The position numbers and the translations under genes are program-made. From Miscanthus floridulus (lineage: Eukaryota; Streptophyta; Magnoliopsida; Poales; Poaceae): DNA of 64,000 nucleotides. Positions 12,273 to 23,418 of this stretch are shown in pieces (the stretch's first letter is position 1; every line of letters begins with the position of its first letter). The notes beneath the pieces are model-generated. The model was not told the origin of the DNA. It did no database searches and saw nothing but the letters and a program-made list of their open reading frames with translations. Location: NCBI RefSeq assembly GCF_019320115.1, contig NC_089585.1:145655769-145719768 (forward strand), written 5' to 3'.

Positions 12273-12382
12273 TCACTCAGAGCTTATATGTTTGTCTCTG
12301 CTTTCCTGAGTAGAGCGGCAGACGGCACACCTACCCGAGCTCCCCTGTCGTCTGTCGACGACGACGAGAGAGACCGATCGCG

Positions 12383-13914
12383 ATGGCATCTCACGGAGAC
12401 GGCGGTAGCAGCCTCGTCTGCGTGACGGGAGGCAGCGGCTTCGTCGGCTCCTGGCTCGTCCGCCTCCTCCTTGGTCGCGGCTACACCGTCCACGCCACCG
12501 TCAAGAACCTCCGTGCGTGACATGCTCTTTCATCGCTCTGTTTCCTTATTAACACCTTCGCATGCCTGCCACTGCGCTCGCTTCGTTCACCGATGAAGCC
12601 GAATCGAAACTGGTTGTTCCTTCAGAGGACGAGAGCGAGACCAAGCACCTGCAGACCCTGGATGGAGCGGACTCGCGGCTCCGGCTGTTCCAGATGGACC
12701 TCCTCGAACCCGCCTCCATGCGGCCGGCGGTCGAGGGCGCCCGCGGCGTCTTCCACGTTGCTTCTCCGGTCATCCTGCACCCTACACAGGACCCCGAGGC
12801 AATTTGATCCTTCTCCATATTTAATCAGACACTGTTGAAAAAATCCATGCTGATAAATTGCTAGTCCGAGTTGATAAATTGGTGTTTCCGCTGCTTGATT
12901 GAAGAATGAGCTGGTGGAGCCTGCGTTGAAGGGCACGCTGAGCGTCCTCCGCGCCGCGAAAGACTGTGGAGTCGGCCGTGTTGTCATGGTGTCATCGCAG
13001 ACGGCCATGGTGCCAAATCCTGCGTGGCCTGCTGACAAGGTCGTAGATGAGGACTCCTGGGCCGACATTGAGCAGCTCAAGAAACTTCAGGTACATGGTT
13101 TTCTTTTAGGTCCATTCCACACTGACAGATTTGTCCAATAGAATTGCTATCTACTTGCATGCACGATCCAGTTCAGACATTCAGTGTATTAGTAATAAGC
13201 TTAGGAGTTAGGACTGTGCTAATTACATGCATATCGTTGCAGCTTTGGTACAACGTTTCTAAAACACTGGCAGAGAAGGCCGCATGGGACTTCGCCGAAA
13301 ACGAAGGTTTGGAGCTCGTTGTGCTCAATCCAGCTCTGGTGCTGGGCCCTACTTTGACGCCCTCTATCACGGCTAGTCTCCAATTGTTTCTTCAGATCAT
13401 GGAAGGTCAGTTGTCTGCACTGAAACAACACAAGCTTCAGGCTTGCAGCTCATTTGGTATGAGTACGTTTTTTTTTGTTCTAAGAGTGATCTTGGCAGGG
13501 AAGAGGTATGACATGGACGAGTTCTTCATTGGCTGTGTTGATGTCCGAGACGTTGCACAGTCTCTGATAGTGCTGTATGAGAACCCATCTGCCGAGGGAC
13601 GCCACTTATGCCTGGAGTCCTCTCAACGGATGATCGATTTCACCGATAAACTTGCTCATCTCTACCCTGAATTTTCAGTTTACAGGTGATATATGCATCT
13701 TTTAGAACACTACCGGTCCTTTCGCCGGTTGCACATTGTTCTTCACTTGCTGATATCTTCTTTTCGCTCTAGAATCCAAGAGGACAAACAAGACTGGGTG
13801 GTGAGGGCAAAGGACCCCTCCAAGAAACTGATCAATCTGGGTGTCCGTTTCACTCCATTGGATAAAACTATCGCGGACACTATGGACTGCTTTAGGAGCA
13901 AAGGACTCGTCTAG
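12383..13914 (+). CDS. cinnamoyl-CoA reductase-like NADPH oxidoreductase (326 aa, six exons)
   Basis: Six exons read cleanly: 12383-12512, 12626-12798, 12905-13090, 13243-13405, 13499-13685, 13773-13914 (981 nt). The protein is an extended short-chain dehydrogenase/reductase of the CCR/DFR group (SDR108E), which reduces acyl-CoA thioesters, aldehydes or ketones with NADPH in the cytosol. Residues 15-22 (TGGSGFVG) form the dinucleotide loop, Ser about 131-132 lies in VMVSSQ, and Tyr166/Lys170 (LWYNVSK) are catalytic. The NWYCY signature of true lignin CCRs is absent, so the substrate is unknown. Introns 1 and 3-5 are GT-AG; intron 2 starts with GC (12799-12800), as in the paralog at 16427. Length fits the family (about 320-340 aa). 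Start chosen at the ATG just before the Rossmann strand. The 3' flank has an AATAAA at about 14006. Confidence 0.9.
12799..12904 (+). other. GC-AG intron 2 of CCR-like gene
   Basis: The exon ends ...GACCCCGAG and the intron starts GCAATTTG, ending ...GATTGAAG. Joining these keeps the reading frame (DPE then NELVEP) as known for the family. No GT donor lies nearby. The paralog has a GC donor at the same position. Confidence 0.75.
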
Positions 13915-14242
13915 CGCGTCACGCGGATTTCTTCAGAGGAAATGTCGAATATCTCATCCAGCTGGCTGAATGTGAAAATGTGTTGTTCAAAAACTGTTGT
14001 AAGGTGAAAATAAATTGCCAGAACGCAAATAATACATTTCTAAATGACGTTTTTTTTTCTATTTTCTTCTCCTTTCTTTCCCTTTGTTGCGTTTTTTCCA
14101 ACCACCGTTGCATTTTTACATTTTTCCTTTGTTGCGATACTGCCGTCTAAGACCAAAACTTTGACTGCTTTACACAATTCATGCATACTACTATACGGAG
14201 TAGTAACTAATTCTAAGAGTGCACTGCACGCTGTGCATGCAG

Positions 14243-14807
14243 GTGAGAGACTTGACATGGACGCCTACCACATTGGTTGTGTAGATGTCAGAGATGTAGC
14301 ACAATCTCTCATAGCGCTGTACGAGAACCCATCGGCACGCCAAAGGTCCAGTTAGATGGCTCCGACGGTACTCAGGTCCTGAGTGAGGAGTTGGATTCCT
14401 CACGAGGACAAATTTCAGGCTCAAGGATAAAAAGATCTTTTCGTCTGTCCCACACCAAAGTACAGATCTGTGGCCCCGTGGCTTGAGAGAACCGACACAA
14501 GGACGCCACTTATTCCTTAGTCCATCGAACGGATGATTGATCTCACCGATAAACTTGCTGATCTTTACCCTGAGCTCCCAGTTCACGGGTGATGCAGATA
14601 TCAGAAATGACGTCTTCTCATCAGGTGTAGTTCTCGTATATGCTAAGCTCTTGTTTTCACATCAGAATCCATAAGGATGAGCAAGGATGGGTGATGAGGT
14701 CAAAGTATCCGTCCAAGAAACTGATCAGTTTGGGTGTTTGTTTCACTCTCTTTGACAAAACTATCAGGGACATTGTGGACTGTCTCAGGAGCAAAGGACT
14801 CATCTAG
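14243..14807 (+). pseudogene. CCR-like gene fragment, exons 5-6 only
   Basis: Third relative in the tandem cluster, keeping only the last two exons. Exon 5 starts after the AG at 14241-14242 ([19 protein letters not shown]) and is interrupted after ENPSA by about 160 bp of unrelated sequence (14339-14498). It resumes at 14499 with a one-base deletion around 14510-14530 that shifts the frame. Exon 6 (14666-14807) is open and ends DCLRSKGLI-stop. Exons 1-4 are absent. It is probably the end of a former complete copy. Confidence 0.85.
14339..14498. other. 160-bp insertion in CCR-like exon 5 fragment
   Basis: Sequence with no counterpart in the other two copies, flanked by GGCAC on the left and GACAC on the right, which could be a degenerate 5-bp target duplication. 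It contains imperfect inverted words (GAGTGAGGA / TCCTCAC). No coding similarity recognised. Confidence 0.55.
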
Positions 14808-15109
14808 AACATATGCTGGATAAATTGCTAGATTGCGTAGACATCTGTTTTTTTGTCACATGAAGGAATGTTGCATATGGACATCTCTGTAGACTGTAGA
14901 CCATGCCTTTCTTGCTTTCGTTGCATGGATCTTTGTAACCGAACCTCGTTAATTTTCTCTTTATTAGTCTCATTCATACATAGAATTGTGAGATTGCAAC
15001 TTATTGGACACAATAAGTGGCCCCAGGCCCAGGAGCGAGAAAGAGACCTAAACTGCAGCCCTTTGAACCTTCACCTATCAACTCTTGGTGCCCCGGTCTC
15101 GAAGGAGAA

Positions 15110-16180
15110 ATGGCTTGTTTGGAGCTTCACGGGTGAAACGGTTTTTTTTTTTTGTTTTAACTCGAAAAGCAGTTTTACCGATAAAGCTGGAACCGTTTGA
15201 TAAAACAACTTCTTCTGACCGATGAAAAAGATAAAATGATCGTTATACCCTTATATGTTTTTCTCTTTGTTTTTGTTTTCGACCTCTCCTCTTTCTTCCT
15301 CGCGGGTCGTGGCGGTCTTCTCTCTCCCGATGCCTCTCTTCCCCCGCGACAACACCTCACTGCACACCCCGCTCTCCCCGGACGGCGGCGCCTCCGCGTT
15401 CCCGTGCCTCGACGCCCTAGCCACACCGCCCCTCTCGGCGCCTCTGCCCCTCCTTGTCGGCCCCTCCTCAGCGGTGCGGCGCCTTCCCGGCATCGTGGCC
15501 CCTCCCCACACGGGCATGTCGTCGCTCCTTGGTGTGCTATCGCCTCCGTCGTGCGAACGGACATGGGAGCAAAAGAGACCATGGTGAAGATGGACCCCAC
15601 CAGACGCAGGTGAAGCTAGAATTTTTTGGCTCTTCCTCGTTTTCTCCTCCCTTGCCTCAGCTGAAATTCTGGGGCTCATGGCGTGAAACTGGGCGGGCGG
15701 AGGCCATTTGGCACAGAACAGCTCTGAACCGCTCCAGAAGTTAATCCATAATCGGTACCAAACCCACAGTGTCAAGAGCAACTTCTCAAATGCTAAAGGA
15801 CAATACGCGAGGCCAGATGGATTCTCAGGACTTTTCTTCAAGGAATGCTAGCCAATAATCAAGAATGGCATCATAGTGGTCGAGTTTAAGGCCATGTTTG
15901 GCAAAGCTCTCAGCTGATTCTCGGCTGAATCCAGCAAGAGTTCTGCCAAATATTTTTTCAGAGATAAGTATTTCTCTTCTGATTCTGTGATTAAGAGGTT
16001 GAGAGCTAGAAAAAAAAAAGTAGCTTCTTTCAATTCTATGGAGTGATTCTCCATCATTATTTAAAAAAAATCAAGAGAATTGATCTCTTTCAGCCACAAA
16101 ATCACCTCTCGGAGATAAAATCACTTCTCTCAGGGGAAAAAATCAGAAAGGCCTACCAAAGAGAGAACTTTTAACCGCGG
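15110..16180. mobile_element. remnants of small DNA elements
   Basis: Several MITE-like termini without clean partners: TGTTTGGAGCTTCACGGGTG (about 15117), GGCCATTTGGCACAGAACAG (about 15702) and GGCCATGTTTGGCAAAGCTC (about 15891), with a CCTACCAAAGAGAG end near 16152. A GC-rich stretch (15290-15600) has only chance ORFs. Boundaries and families are uncertain. Confidence 0.35.
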
Positions 16181-16426
16181 ATACAGCCTTCCTTGTTGGG
16201 ACGTCTCCATAGACGAGTAGCAAGATTTTTTTTTCACAGTATGACACGTCTGTGTGGCAGCTATTGCTTGTGGACGCCGGGCGGGGCGCTGCTAGTCGCG
16301 CGAGGCACCAGAAGGCCGAACGTTGCTCCGTCTCTTTCCACGTGGTTCGACTGCGACACCGGTGATTCCGTGCGAATTTAAGAGCGGCAGGCGGGCAGGC
16401 CAGTCCACCAACGCCGGCGCAACGAA

Positions 16427-17914
16427 ATGGCGGCAGCCGGGGACGGCGGCCTCCTCGTCTGCGTGACGGGCGCCAGCGGCTTCATTGGCTCCTGGCTCGT
16501 CCGCTGCCTCCTGGACCGCGGCTACACCGTCCACGCCACCGTCAAGAACCTCCGTAAGCGACACATGTGCTCCGATGCTGGCTCAGCTCACAGACCTCTT
16601 CCTGCTCGCCGTGTAGCCTCAAATTCAGTTGCCGGCTGAACCTGACACACTGGTGGATTTTCGCTGCAGAAGATGAGGGCGAGACGAAGCACTTGCAGGC
16701 CATGGGCGGCGCCGACACGCGTCTGCGGCTGTTCCAGATGGACCTCGTCGACCCTGCTTCCGTTCGGCCAGTGATCGAAGGCGCCCACGATGTCTTCCAC
16801 CTGGCGTCTCCTATGATACTGCAGGCAGAAGATCCGGAGGCACTTCTTTCTCCATGATCGATCACCCGATCGTTGCATAATCTGATTGCTCGAGTAGGTA
16901 ACACTTGTATATTGGTTCCGCGCATATGCAGAAGGAGCTGCTGGAACCTGCGGTGAAGGGCACGCTCAACGTTCTGCGTGCCGCGAAAGATTGTGGAGTG
17001 GGCCGCGTTGTGCTCATGTCGTCACAGGCGACCATGGTGCCGAATCCCAACTGGCCTGCAGGCAAGGTCATAGATGATGATTCTTGGGCCGACGTTGAGC
17101 TGCTCAAGACGCTTCAGGTAAACTGTATCTCCATACTGGCTGTTTTGCTGCACTGTTGCAGAAGCTATGGTTCAGGGCTTCATGCTTGCGCTCATTTATG
17201 CTCGGAGTTGCAGATTTGGTACAGCGTTTCCAAAACACTGGCAGAGAAGGCCGCATGGGACTTTGCCGAACAGGAGGGGTTGCAGATAGCTGTGCTCAAT
17301 CCAGGGATGGTATTGGGCCCAATGTTAACACCATCAGTTAACGCCAGTCTGCATCTGTTGCTGCAAATTCTGGGAGGTCAGTCAATCACTGTCTCTTGTT
17401 GTGTTGCGAATCTACAAAAGATGAATGGGTACCAGTATATATGCTCATGGTACAAAGTGTATAGCTTCTAAGAGTGCAAACTACCCAGGCGAGAGGCTTG
17501 ACTTGGACGACATCGGGCCGTGTTGATGTGAGAGACGTCGCGCACTCTCTGATAATGTTGTACGAGAACCCATCAGCGCAAGGACGCCACTCATGCATCG
17601 AATCCGTTGAACGCCTGGTTGATTTGGCCAAATAAGATTGCTGATCTTTACCCTGAACACCCGGTTCAGAGGTGATACATCTATGAAAACCACTTCTACC
17701 TGATACAAAATGTCAAAATGTTCTCCAATTTACTAATGTTTTCTTTTTTCATAAAATATTAATGTTTTCTTTTCAAAATAGAATCCGGGAGGACAAGCAA
17801 GGCTGCGTGGTGAGAGCAAAGGAGCCTTCCAAGAAATTGATCAAATTGGGTGTTCGTTTCACTCCACTGGACGAAACCATCAAGGACACCGTGGATTGCT
17901 TTAGGAGCATCTAG
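16427..17914 (+). pseudogene. CCR-like oxidoreductase paralog with frameshifts in exon 5
   Basis: Same six-exon plan as the gene at 12383: 16427-16553, 16670-16839, 16932-17117, 17214-17376, 17489-17671, 17782-17914. Exons 1-4 are open and keep the dinucleotide loop TGASGFIG (residues 14-21) and the YSVSK catalytic motif (Tyr164, Lys168). Intron 2 again has a GC donor (16840-16841). Exon 5 lacks 5 bp near 17510 (the AYHIG region) and gains one base near 17628, so it is 4 bp shorter than in the intact gene and the frame is lost. Exon 6 ends FRSI-stop, lacking the KGLV tail. Either a recent pseudogene or a locus with sequence errors. A truncated protein of about 225 aa could still be made. Confidence 0.85.
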
Positions 17915-18219
17915 CCTATGAAGTATGCTTTATGAAAAACTTTTGTAAACACTATGTGGGGCAGATCAAATAAATTACCTAAATGAAGTAAAAATAAAAT
18001 CAGCCTTCAAAAGCATAAATGCCACGTGGACATCATCATTAGATAAACATGTTGCCTGAATGCATATACTCTTTCCAGTAACATAATTCTTGACCTTTTG
18101 GATACCGACATGGTATCAAAAACAGTTTTGACTATGATTTTCTATTTATATTGGAGTATACAATAAAAAATAAACATTTTTATAAAGTACTTTATAAGAT
18201 TAATATTCACATGTCATCT

Positions 18220-18599
18220 AAGGATCTGCTTAGATCTATTAGCAATGAAAATTAGCAGCTAAAATGAGTACCAATGAATCCAAACAAACCTGCTAATAAA
18301 CCTGATAATTATTAACTGTTGCTACTAAAGTTGTTAATAGGTTCTAATAAGTTATATCCACCTTCAACTCACATCCAACTACCTATCCCACTGGGCCTGT
18401 TCGGCTGATCAGATTTAGGATGATTTCGGATGATTCAATAGTATTCTGTGGGAGAGAATAAGCCGAAACAAGCTGAGAACTGAGCTGCCGAATGGTTGAA
18501 CAGGCTCTAAGTGTCTTGAAACTAAATATTTCAAAAATTACTAAATATTTTTAGTGCCTATTAACAACTTTTTAGTGCTAATGGATCTAAACAGGTTCT
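18220..18599. mobile_element. MITE with a second MITE nested inside
   Basis: The outer element runs from AGGATCTGCTTAGATCTATT to TAATGGATCTAAACAGGTTC (inverted termini). The inner one (about 18393-18506) runs from GGGCCTGTTCGGC to GTTGAACAGGCTC. The 37-bp stretch beginning CTAAGTGTCTTGAAACTAAA follows the right end of both. No clean target duplication was found. Confidence 0.6.
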
Positions 18600-19009
18600 A
18601 AGTGTCTTGAAACTAAATATTTCAAAAATTACTGGTAGTCGAAGTTTTAAAAAACTGACATTAATCTTGTTTAAAATGACAAGAATTGTGGAACGAGGGA
18701 GTGCATATCTTGGATATGGTTTTTTTTCACGTGCTTTTGTAGTTAAACTCCGTATCCGACTACTACCTCCACTCAAAATTTAAAGTTAATAACTGGCCGG
18801 ACTTTGTTAATTTCAGCTGCTGTCATTCCACTTAAGAAAAGTCCGCATCTTGGCTTGGAAGATGTACCGGTAGGCTCTTGTCATTTGTCATTTGCCAATA
18901 CTGGACATTTGGTGAAGGCCGGATGGGGATAGCGCTCACCTGATACTTGGACTCGAAGGGGACCAGGTCGTGTCTCAATATCTTCAGTAGAGTCATTATA
19001 TGATATATG

Positions 19010-20535
19010 TCTTTCTTTATAGATTTGGAAATCCGTGTATCAATTGTCCCTGGCTCTCCTTTTTGATAGTCCTTGTAGAGGTGTTTGACGGGTTAGGCGT
19101 GGTTCGTGCATGGGCTCTCCATGAGCTCGTTGAAGTGATCCGGAAGGCCCTGCTGGGGCTGCTTGTCCGTGTGATCAGCCGTGGCGACCAACGCGGAGTT
19201 GGCCGGTCGGCGGCGATCTTTTGTGTTCTTTTTGCCCCTCTGCGTGAAGGGGCCCTTGTCCTGATCCTCGCGCTTGGCCTTGCCTTTGCCTCGGCCTTCA
19301 TTGAAGCGTTGCGGGAGCGGTGCTCTCTGGATGCATCGGGCAAAGCCCCGTGGTCCCGAGCCATCTGGGCTAGGACTCCGATCGTCCGGCCGGTGCCCGC
19401 TCATGGGGTGTGTTTCACCACCCCTCGCAATGATCCAGACGGGGTCTGTGTCGCCTGCCATCACTGCTGCTCGATGGACGCCATCATCCTGCCGAGACTG
19501 ACGTCGGTCGCTGATGACGCTGTGAGCGTCTTGGTTCGGTCTGAGCCGCTCGCGTACAGGCGGTCAGTGCGGAGCGGGTGCCAAGTCAAGCCGAGGCGCA
19601 GATGAGGCCTCCTGTGCCACGCTCTTTGGCTGTAGCGGTGAGTGGGTGGAGTGATTTGTCTGGTGCGTCTCCACTCCCCTAGTAGGGAGGGAGGTCATGA
19701 GTCGGTGTTGTGATATGAAGCGCTCTGCCTGTTGAACGGTGGCGGTTTCGACTAGTGTCCGGAGGTTCTAGTGGATCGCCTGTTCCTGGGGGTCGTTGGG
19801 CTCGGGAAGGCCACGCAGAAGCATTGCCGCAGCGATGATGTTCTGGTCAGCCCGAGCAAACTATGGGGGATCGTTTCCCCCATCCATGATGTTGCGCTGG
19901 AGCCGGCGGGCGTGACCCCGAGCGTCGCTCGCTGGTTTATGCGCATGGGGCATAGTGTGGTGCACCGAGCGTGCTGGCGCAGGTGGCGGCTGGTTCTACC
20001 GCCGTTGTCGTAGCCCCTCGTCGTGCTCTCGTGCGAGCGCAAGGGTCCCTGCACAAGGGTCTAGAGGGGTGTGAGTCTGCAAGGACTCCACTACCACTGG
20101 TGGATGTCCCAGAGCATCTGTCATAGCGCACTCCCGGGATGGACGGTGGCTAGGTGCCACGTCGCCGATGCTGGAACCATCACTCTCAACATCGTCATCC
20201 ATGAGGTCGAGGAAACAGGTGGGAGCATAGCTCGCCATCCCCACAAATTTGGACATGAGAGGGGGCGGCGCCGGCATCCTTCGAAGTCCCCGGGCGTACG
20301 CATCCACGGGGGACGCGAGGCCGTAGGGGAACTGGTCGCATGGCGGCCACGACAGGGACAACGGGGTCCCTCCGGATAATCGGCGGAAGATAGTGAATAG
20401 CGAGTAAATAACAACACGTACATTACTCACAGCAGGGTTTGAGCAGCGAGTTTGCTCAGAATGAAGCACAGGCGCCTCATCGTTGAAGTCGTCGGGTGTC
20501 TCGAAGCTGACGGAGGGCGCCCCTCTGACGGGCAC
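19010..20535 (-). pseudogene. Tat-type gag remnants of element A
   Basis: Several minus-strand open pieces. 19996-20535 carries the MASYAPTCFLDLMDDD stretch seen in grass Tat-lineage gag proteins. Farther left come KNTKDRRRPANSALVATAD and CTNHAxPVKHLYKD, the degenerate zinc-knuckle-like C-terminus of this gag family. The pieces lie in different frames, so the gene is broken. Confidence 0.65.
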
Positions 20536-20781
20536 TGGGATGGTTGCCTCCTCGTGGAGGTGTAGTACGCCGAGCCGATTGGCGACGAAGTCCAGGCTTC
20601 CGAAGAGGAAGGCCTAGGATGGCTCGAAGACGGGTGGGACTCGCGTCCCAATAGGTGGGAGTTCGAGAAACACCAGTGAGCTGAAGTGAGTCGTATCGCT
20701 TGAGCCCGCCATGACAAAGGTGGCAGAAAAGTGGGCCATCCGATGACCAAAAAGTGTTGAACGTACATCGTCTTCCCTACG

Positions 20782-20793
20782 GACGGCGCCAAC
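20782..20793 (-). other. PBS of element A
   Basis: Minus strand TTGGCGCCGTCC a few bases inside the LTR, as in many grass Tat/RIRE2-like elements. Confidence 0.6.
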
Positions 20794-20799
20794 TATCGG

Positions 20800-21300
20800 T
20801 GCAAAAAGTGACCAACACGTAAATATTTGTAGTTTTGTCATACGTTGTGATCGGATGTGGCCTAGCACTCAATGACACAGTGTTTATACTGGTTTAGGCA
20901 ACGTGCCCTACGTCCAGTTTGGGTTAGTCGGTGACTTTATTCCTGAGCCCAGGTGCTTGGAGAGGAGCTGTAAGCAGAGGTTCGGCGCATTCTTGGTCGA
21001 AGAAGCGGGTCAGAGTCAGAAGTGGTGTTTTGGCCAGGCCTTCCGGTCGGAAAGGTCGTCCGGAGGTGGGCTAGAGACCGAAGCGAGCGCTTCGGTCGGA
21101 GAGACAGGCCAGAGTCAGAAGCGGGCGCCGTTCCTCCTCGGCCAGGCCTTTCGGTCAGAGATTGAATCGCCCTTCTGGCCTATCATTTTAGGTACTTGGG
21201 CCAGCCCAAGAGTTGCGCATTGGTTCGCAACGTGGTCTACTGGGCCAAGCCTTTGTTGGGAGGCCAGTCCATGAGGGACCCTAGGTTTATGAACCCGACA
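20800..21300 (-). repeat. 5' LTR of element A (501 bp)
   Basis: Begins on the minus strand TGTCGGGTTCATAAACCTAG (21300) and ends ...TTTTTGCA (20800). TG...CA ends are present. Confidence 0.8.
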
Positions 21301-22200
21301 CTCTTCTTCTCGCTCTACCACCAGGGTGGCACTGACCACTTGCGTGGTGGCCACAATGTAGAGTAGAAGCGGTTCCCTGTCGGTCGGGGGGATCAGGATC
21401 AGGGCCTTTGTCAGGAGTTGGTTGACCTTGTCAAGTGCCTCCTAGGCCTTGGGTGTCCATTTGAAACGGTCGTCCTTCTTCAGAAGCCGATAGAGGGGGA
21501 GACCTTGTTCGTCGAGGCGCGAGATAAAGCGGCTGAGCACGGCGAGGCACCCTATAACTCATTGTACCCTTTATGTTCTGAATCAGAACCATCCTCATGA
21601 TGGCCGAGATCTTCTCTGGGTTGGCTTCGATGCCATGCTCAGAGACGATAAAACCCAGCAGCCTACCCCTCGGGATCCCAAAAACGCACTTCTCGGGGTT
21701 GAGCTTGATGTCGTTTTCTTGGAGTTTTGCGAAGGTCTGCTCTAGGTCGGCTATGACCTGGTCGGTCCATTTGGATTTGACCATGATGTCATCCATATAA
21801 GCCTCAATGGTCTGCCCGATGAGATCCCCAAAACACTTGAGCATGCAACATTGGTATGTAGCCCTTGTGTTTTTCAGACCGAACGGCATTGTGACATAGC
21901 AGAATGATTCGAACGGGGTGATGAAAGACGTCATGAGCTGGTCGGACTCTTTCATCACGATTTGATGGTACCCAGAGTACGCATCAAAGAAGCAAAGGGT
22001 TTCGCACCCTGAGGTTGAGTCGACTACTTGGTCTATGCGTGGCAAAGGAAACAGATCCTTTGGACACGCTTTGTTGAGACTCATGTAGTCAACACACATT
22101 CTCCATTTCCCACTCTTTTTCATACAAGAACGGGATTGGCTAACCACTCGAGGTGGTATAATTCCTTGATGAACCCGGCCGCCAAAAGTTTCGCAATCTC
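21301..22200 (-). pseudogene. reverse transcriptase of element B
   Basis: RT with GKWRMCVDYMSLNKACPKD, LPRIDQVVDSTSGCE, FFDAYSGYHQIVMKESDQ and an intact catalytic EAYMDDIMVKSK box, then LNPEKCVFGIPRGRLLGF. Left of 21560 the frame changes, and RNase H begins to appear (LTTQVVSATLVVERE) before element A cuts it. Not functional as a whole. Confidence 0.88.
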
Positions 22201-22602
22201 CTCGCCGATGGCCCTATGTTTCTCCTCGTCGAAGCGACGCAGGCGCTGCTTCACCGGCTTGGAGCTAGGCCTGATCTTCAAGGCGTACTCGGCGACTTTT
22301 CTTGGAATGCCTGGCTTGTCCGAGGGTCACCAAGCAAAGATGTCTTTGTTGGCACAGAGGAAGTCAATGAGCGTGCTTTCCTATTCGTAGGAAAGCTTGG
22401 TGCCAATGCACACCACTTTGCCTTTAGAGCTGCTATGGTCTATGAGGACCTCCTTGACACCCTCTACAGGCTTGAAAGACCCAGTTGACCACTTAGGGTT
22501 TGGTGCTTCTAAGATGACATCCTCCCTAATGGCCGCAAGCTCTCTAGAGGCGATAATTATCGCGGTGTGTTCATAGCACTCGATCTCGCACTCGTAGGCG
22601 CG

Positions 22603-22839
22603 CTAGAAGGAGGTGCCGACGGTGATGGCCGCACACGGACCTAGCATCTTCAACTTCAGATAGGTGTAGTTGGGGATGGCCATGAACTTCACATAGCATG
22701 GACATCCTAGGATGGCGTGGTAGGTTCCGTGGAACCCGACCACCTCGAAGGTAAGGGTCTCCGTCCTGTAATTGGTTGGATCCCCAAAGGTGATGGGTAG
22801 ATCGATCTGCCTAAGTGACACACCCTGCTTTCTAGGCAC
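22603..22839 (-). pseudogene. protease end region of element B
   Basis: Contains LTFEVVGFHGTYHAILGCPC and the following KFMAIPNYTYLKLKM, equivalent to the second half of plant gypsy proteases. The active-site half (D-G-G/S) should lie near 22870-23000 in a broken frame. Confidence 0.7.
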
Positions 22840-23418
22840 AATGTCGTGGAAAGGTGCCCTGGTTGGTCAGATGCGTGATCAATCGATGCCCATGGCTGTC
22901 GAGCGTTTCGACATACATGATGTTCAGGCCGCCGCCTCCATCCATCAGCACCTTAGTGAGCCGCTTCGTGCCGATGATTAGGTCAACCATGAGCGGCTAT
23001 CTTCTTGGTTGTGGGATGCTTTCTGGGTGGTCAGTCCAATCAAAGGTTATGGCAGACTCTGACCATTGGAGGAAAGTAGTCACGGCCGGCTCAGCCATAT
23101 AGACATCACGGTGATCAAGCTTCTAGCGACGCTAAGAGTTGTAGGCCATCGACCCTCCAAAGATTATGAGGCAGCCATACAGCATCGGAAAGCTACCATC
23201 CATCCCCTTGGTGGGCTTCTAACCCCCTTGCGGTCGGCGGCGGCCATGAGCGAGCTCTCGCACCACTGCTTGTTCTTCTTCTTGTTGGGACGATTGGAGG
23301 CGCCTTCGCCAACGTCCTCATCCCGCTTCACCTTGCCTTTGAGGTGATCAAAAATCGCTCTGGCCGTCTCCTCGCTCGAGGCGTGGCTAGTGGTCATGTC
23401 GAGGAGTTCCTTGGTGGT

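Larger units (their letters stand above)
19000..21300 (-). mobile_element. Gypsy element A (Tat-like), truncated after gag
   Basis: Minus-strand element with a 501-bp 5' LTR (20800-21300), a PBS and gag remnants leftwards to about 19000, where non-TE sequence starts. No pol is present, so it is either a non-autonomous (gag-only) type or truncated. It sits inside the RNase H end of element B. Confidence 0.75.
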
